A stretch of 64,000 nt of DNA from Luscinia megarhynchos (taxonomy: Eukaryota; Chordata; Aves; Passeriformes; Turdidae), in assembly GCA_034336665.1 (NCBI GenBank), contig JAPFBE010000003.1, positions 60,183,352-60,247,351 on the forward strand, in the 5' to 3' direction. Under the pieces are notes generated by a model that saw only the letters and a list, made by a program, of their open reading frames with translations, searched no databases and was not told where the DNA came from. The translations under genes and the position numbers were made by a program. This document shows, in pieces, positions 59,285 to 64,000 of the stretch; within the stretch, counting starts at the first letter, position 1; each line of letters begins with the position of its first letter.

Positions 59285-62200
59285 GCATTTGTAGACAGCT
59301 ACCTGATGGAAAAATTTCACTCTAAGACTATTTATTTCATCCTTAGGATAATATCAGGAGGAAAAAACCAAGGTGGCTCCCCTCTGTTTCAGTCCTCCCT
59401 GAAACAGATTCTGGGCCTGTTCTTCAGCTTCAATATTCCCTGGTGATTGTGCTGAATGGAGATGAAGCAGATTGCCACCACCAGGTGCCCAGGGCAGTGA
59501 AAGACACCCAGCTCCCTCTGGGCTATGTTCTGCAGGGACTGTGTCTCCCTATGCCCCTGGATCAGCATCACAAGTCAGACACGTACTGATTGTTCCAGGA
59601 TCCACATCACACAGCCCATCTGGCCTTGGATAACCAAATACCACAGAGAGAAATGCTGGGGAGGGTTTTCCAAATATGACCTCTTTTTACCTGTTCTTTG
59701 CATCCCAGGGGGAAGAGCAATGCTGGGCTCTGCTTTGGGCATGGCTGGAGTCGTGGACGGGGCAAAGGATGTTGGTAAAGCAGTGGAGAGAGGCAGAAGG
59801 TGGGAGTTAGGGGGGCAGGAGTTCTGCCTATAAATAATTCACTTTCCTTGTGTGGTAGCAGGAGATATATCTGGAGTTATTAACCTTGGTTATAAACCCT
59901 TAATTCACTATTTCTTTGGAGCAAGACAGCACAACTTCCCTTTGTGCTGGTGGGCATGTCACCCAGAGTCCCTGTGGGCAGGTAATTCCTCACCATTATA
60001 GGCTTTCAACAGTGCTTGAAGTAAATTTAAAATATGTAGCACTGGAATTGACAACAACCAAATGAATACTTGCAGCCACATCACATTCCTGGTTTCCCTG
60101 GGGAGAGCAGTTTCAATACTGACAGCATTGCCTGTTTTGGGGCACAGCCACATGACAGACCTTATTGCATTTCTTCCTGTGTTTGTAAATTTAACTAAAT
60201 TAATTTGATTTATATAGTCAATAAACAGGTGCTTCTGCCCCATGCTCTCAGACACAATTGTCAAGTGGACTGCTCCTGCAGCCACTTCTCCACCAATAAT
60301 AACAACATCTTTTAGTGGACAATAATAATTTTAAGGGGCACTGGTCCTAATTGCATAATGTCTTGATGGTGGCTCTGTTTTCCAGAGAGCAACTAATGTT
60401 TTTCACAATGTGATCAGTTATCACACAGCCGCCTCCTCGCTGGAATGCTTTTGGATGCTCATTGAAACCAGAGCGATACTGTCAGTGCAGAGCCCAGCCA
60501 GCTCCCGAGGGGCCAGCAGAGCCTGGCCTCGGGCAGCCAGCAGAGACCCAGGCTGAAAGCTCCCAGCCTGGGATACGGCTCTGCTGCTGTCTGCTGGAGG
60601 GAGGACTCCCAGAGCCTGCTCTCCAAGGCTTTTCCAGCAGAGCGACTCCCAGTGAAACGTCCTGATGTGCAAACTTCCCTCTGCGGGCAGTAAAGCTGAG
60701 GGAGCCTCCCCAGTGTGATCTGTGTGCAGGAGCACTGGGACAAGAGCTGTGTGTGTTATTCCTCATGGCACACCACACCCGGGCAGTAATTCAAAGCCTG
60801 ATGTCCTTTCTTTGGGGACTCGGCACTTCAGCTGCTTTTCCACATTTCTTACCAGAAATCCAGGCCCCCAGTAAAACCGAGCGTCCAGGCGGCTCAACAC
60901 AAAACCCTAAAGCAAGTTCTCAAGACTCTCCTGGCTCTGTCTTGACCTATTGCTAGAGAATGAACAGCTCCTGCAGATCTCTTGGCAGTAATTAGCCAGC
61001 AGACCCCAGACTGCCCCTTTCCCCCTGCCCCTCGGTCAGGAAAGCCCCAGAGCAGATGATTCCTGACCTCTGGCCCCAGGGCACCACTCCAGCTCGGGGC
61101 CTCTCGGGAGCTTCCTTCCAGGATCCACATCCCTTTGCATTTTAAACGGCAATTTAAAAACCGTGATACGGCCAACACTGAAAATACTCTTGTTTGCAAG
61201 CAATCCCTGTCACACAGCATAACAATGGCATGCCTCAGGGTTTGCCTTGTTTTCTCTTTTTCTTTTAATGTAAAGATATCAAATGATCAGCTGACTCTCA
61301 CGGTGTTATTTCACCTCTCCATATGAAGCAAGCCCATCAGACACACTTTTCTTAATTACTCAGCAATCCCACTGAGATTCATTTATCTCCAAGGTTAAAA
61401 TATGCCAGGCATTTAAAGTATGAACCAAATGATTGTATTAAAAGTTTGCCAGCAGGAGTATCAGCCTTTTATGGGTGTAAACTTCCCTGTTTGAACGATT
61501 CAGAAAGGTGGCTGTGATATATTCAGTTTAATTATTTCTTTCAATGTCTTTATAAATGTCTTCTCTACTATTTACAAGCAGTGTACATCTCAATTATATA
61601 TGACATGTTTGTTTTTAACCAAAAGCAAATCAATAAAGGGACTCCACTTTTTATTTAATGTTACTGTTGGATGGCTGCACACAACTAAAAACCCCATGAA
61701 TACAAGTTGAATCATAAAAATCCAAACAGCTACTTAACAAAGCATAAAAGATAGATGCCAAGTCTTTGTTTTTTTGGAATTAGGTTATAAACCATGCCCC
61801 TGCATCTGAAATGCAAAGTATCAGAAGTGGAAAATAAGGCATGAAGCAGCATCTTCCTGGCATGGTGGCTTTGAATCAGAGTCCAAGAGGAATCATTCTG
61901 CCTCAGAGAACACCAACCAGCTGTCCTGGCCCATGGCCCATCATAAGAAAGGAAGAGCTGGGACAAATTGCAGTCTCAAAGTTCAGATTGGGATTTTTTT
62001 CCCTTGAATTTTTATTTTTCATTTTTTTTAAATCCCAATATAATTCAGCCCCTGATCCAGTGTGCAGCCCTGGGGGTTTGCCACCTTGCCTGTATTCTGC
62101 TGTGCTGCTGAGGGTGAGATGCTCCAGTGCACAAGCACAAGTGGGACAAAGTCATGAGGGAGGACCTCCCTCAGTTGGTGACCTAGGCTCCTGAATACAT

Positions 62201-64000
62201 TTCCTTTTAGCAAAGAAAATAAACACACTTTTGTTCCTCCAAAACACCACTGGAGGAGGCTTGGCCGCCCTGTCTCTCTTGGCCCTTTGGTGCCTGGCTG
62301 AGCCTGCCTGGGCTGAAGCCCTGCAGCAGGAGGGCAGAGGAGAGGGCCTGGGGACAGCACGGTCACATCCCCATGACGAGACTTGGCATGGAGCGAGTCT
62401 GGGTGCTGCAGGGTGAGGCAGGGGTGGGAGGCACCCAGGGCACCCTAATCTCACCTGCAGGAGCACTCAGGCCACACACAGGTGTCCTCAAGCCCCCTGG
62501 GAAATGCAGCCTTTCCCAGCCTGTGCATTTTTCACTGTCACAGTCCCCTTCATCTCCTACTGCCAGCTCTGGAGTGGTGATTTCTTGTTTCCTGTCGCTT
62601 GTCTGGCTGTGGCCACATCCATGGGTGAGAGGGGTTTCTCCACCTCAAAGGACAGGACAAGGAAAGTGGGGAGGAGGAGTACAGCACCCAGATTAATTCA
62701 CACTTAGCAGCTGTTGCTAGTATTACTGGTTTCCATCATGAGAAATGTGAGTGAAGAAAAGAACTTCAATGTCTTTTGCTTCTTGTACATCTGATTTTTC
62801 CACTGTTTGCAGATCCCATAAACTAATTTTTCCTGAAGAAGAAAAAGCCCTTACAGATGGTTTTCCAAGGCTTTGTGATTAATGTAATCGGAGCCCCGGC
62901 GGATGTTGATTTGTTAGAATGTTAGTCTCATTTGCTGGTAACCCGGGACAGACCCACTCCACTTCACTTTGCAGGGCTGTGGCACAGTCAGATCTGCTCG
63001 AGATTAACTTTGTCACCGGCAGAGGTGCCCTCAGGCCACTACATCACTTGGAAAGTACTTAGTCACTGCTCCCTCTTAACCCTCTGACTACCAGGACATT
63101 TGCACGTTGTAAGTTAAATAAACTGCATTCGGTGGCTGACTGGGGTGAAAAGCTATTTCTTTAGCTAGTGGATCCTAATCAACCAGGTGCTCTATTCCCG
63201 TTTCCAGCTCCAGCCTTCTCCTCCTTCCTAGAGTCGTTTAAATGATGCTGACAGCCTTCCTCAGCAGCTGAGCCAGCGCTGACCCTTTGGCCACACACTG
63301 ACCCGTGGACCACAGCACCATTCCTGTCGCTGGCAGAGAGGGAGAGGGGCATCTGGAACTGGCATTTGGAAGGAGGCAAAACAAATGGAAATGAAACAGG
63401 GAGCTGAGGCTTATGTGTGACTAGATCTGCCAAAGTGGTGAAGAAAATTGTCCCTGATGTCTCCCAGTGAAAAACAGCTTTTGCACTCAATACATGTTTT
63501 CAAGTACATGATTATTTTAATGATTTTTCATGGTCTGAGAAGTCTTGATTGCCAAGAAACTCCCAAATGTTTCCGTTTTGTAATCTATGGGTTGCTCACG
63601 GAGAAACTTGAAAATCAGCACAGGCAAAAAAAGTCTTTAATTCCCCCATGAGCTCTGGCTGCAGCCTAGAATCAGCCCTGCAGACAGTACCCAGGGACAA
63701 GCTCCCATCCTATTTGCTCAAGTCAGTGTCAAGGAAAATTTCTCCCTTGTTTAGGGCTGCAGAGCAGGGGTCCTCCTGCCTCAGCACAAGAGGGAGTAGC
63801 TGCTACACCACGTAGCAAAGGGAAGAGCACTGACACCTTGTCCTAGGTCAAGGTCAGCCTTCTTCTAGACTCTTACAGAAAGTATTGAAAGAGGAGAGAA
63901 ATGGACTCCCCTTGCAGCAGCTTTCAACCCATTTTTCTGCTTGAATCACATTTCCATGACAGTTGGGTCAGGAAAAGCCCAGAAGAGGTGGGCAGTAAAA

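Larger units (their letters stand above)
52691..64000. other. Noncoding DNA upstream of SIAH3
   Basis: No coding exon was recognised; in mammals ZC3H13 is the next gene on this side but nothing of it is visible. Simple repeats lie at 53385, 54102 and 59215. Non-repetitive blocks that may be regulatory are 52740-53080 (next to the promoter), 57900-58330, 61120-61660 and 62870-63180; the last keeps an unusual number of CpGs for this neighbourhood. Confidence 0.5.

Noticed and set aside
62231..62416. 61-codon frame with a signal-peptide-like start (LAALSLLALWCLAEPAWAEA)
   Set aside because: Attractive at first sight, but very short, without splice partners or family match, and in GC-rich DNA where such text arises by chance.
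1..64000. CRISPR arrays, tRNA or rRNA genes, bacterial operons
   Set aside because: No regularly spaced direct repeats, no tRNA A/B box pairs in a cloverleaf context and no rRNA-like stretch was found. The window is plainly vertebrate genomic DNA.

Overview
This window looks like bird genomic DNA. It is moderately AT-rich and CpG-poor, and it has one gene split by a very long intron. The only clearly recognisable mobile elements are four old, 5'-truncated CR1 LINE copies with the avian-type 3' end. No Alu, L1 or other mammalian repeats are visible, and there are no bacterial features such as operons, ribosome binding sites or dense coding. CR1 also occurs in turtles and crocodilians, so 'bird' is the best reading rather than a proof. 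The species cannot be told from the sequence.

The one protein-coding gene I can support is SIAH3, a RING-less relative of the SIAH ubiquitin ligases. It runs on the minus strand. Exon 1 (52310-52444, 45 codons) and exon 2 (12352-12945, 197 codons plus stop) are joined by a 39,364-bp phase-0 intron with a consensus GT donor and AG acceptor. The joined product is 242 residues: a short N-terminal region, a very short linker, one intact SIAH-type zinc finger and a complete SIAH/TRAF-like substrate-binding fold. Just upstream of exon 1 are a GC box touching a CCAAT box, a second CCAAT box, a leader with a short upstream ORF, and a (CAG)8 tract 16 nt before the start codon. The 3' untranslated region lies below 12352, and the first good poly(A) signal is near 11560.

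Layout: 1-11.5 kb is noncoding DNA beyond the 3' end of SIAH3, with one CR1 copy at 2.3-2.9 kb and a possible LTR remnant near 4.5 kb. 11.5-12.35 kb is the probable 3' UTR. 12.35-12.95 kb is exon 2. 12.95-52.3 kb is the single intron, with CR1 copies at 22.0-23.4, 33.6-34.1 and 46.9-47.2 kb and several AT-rich, low-complexity-free blocks that resemble conserved noncoding elements. 52.3-52.7 kb holds exon 1, leader and promoter. 52.7-64 kb is upstream noncoding DNA with further candidate regulatory blocks. In mammals the SIAH3 neighbours are SPERT/CBY2 on the 3' side and ZC3H13 on the 5' side. I see no exon of either here.

I found no new multi-gene system. The most unusual signals sit inside SIAH3. 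The histidine-rich linker of the human protein is almost absent. A second reading frame (-1 relative to SIAH3) stays open from an upstream ATG, through the (CAG)8 tract, across the splice junction and through most of exon 2.
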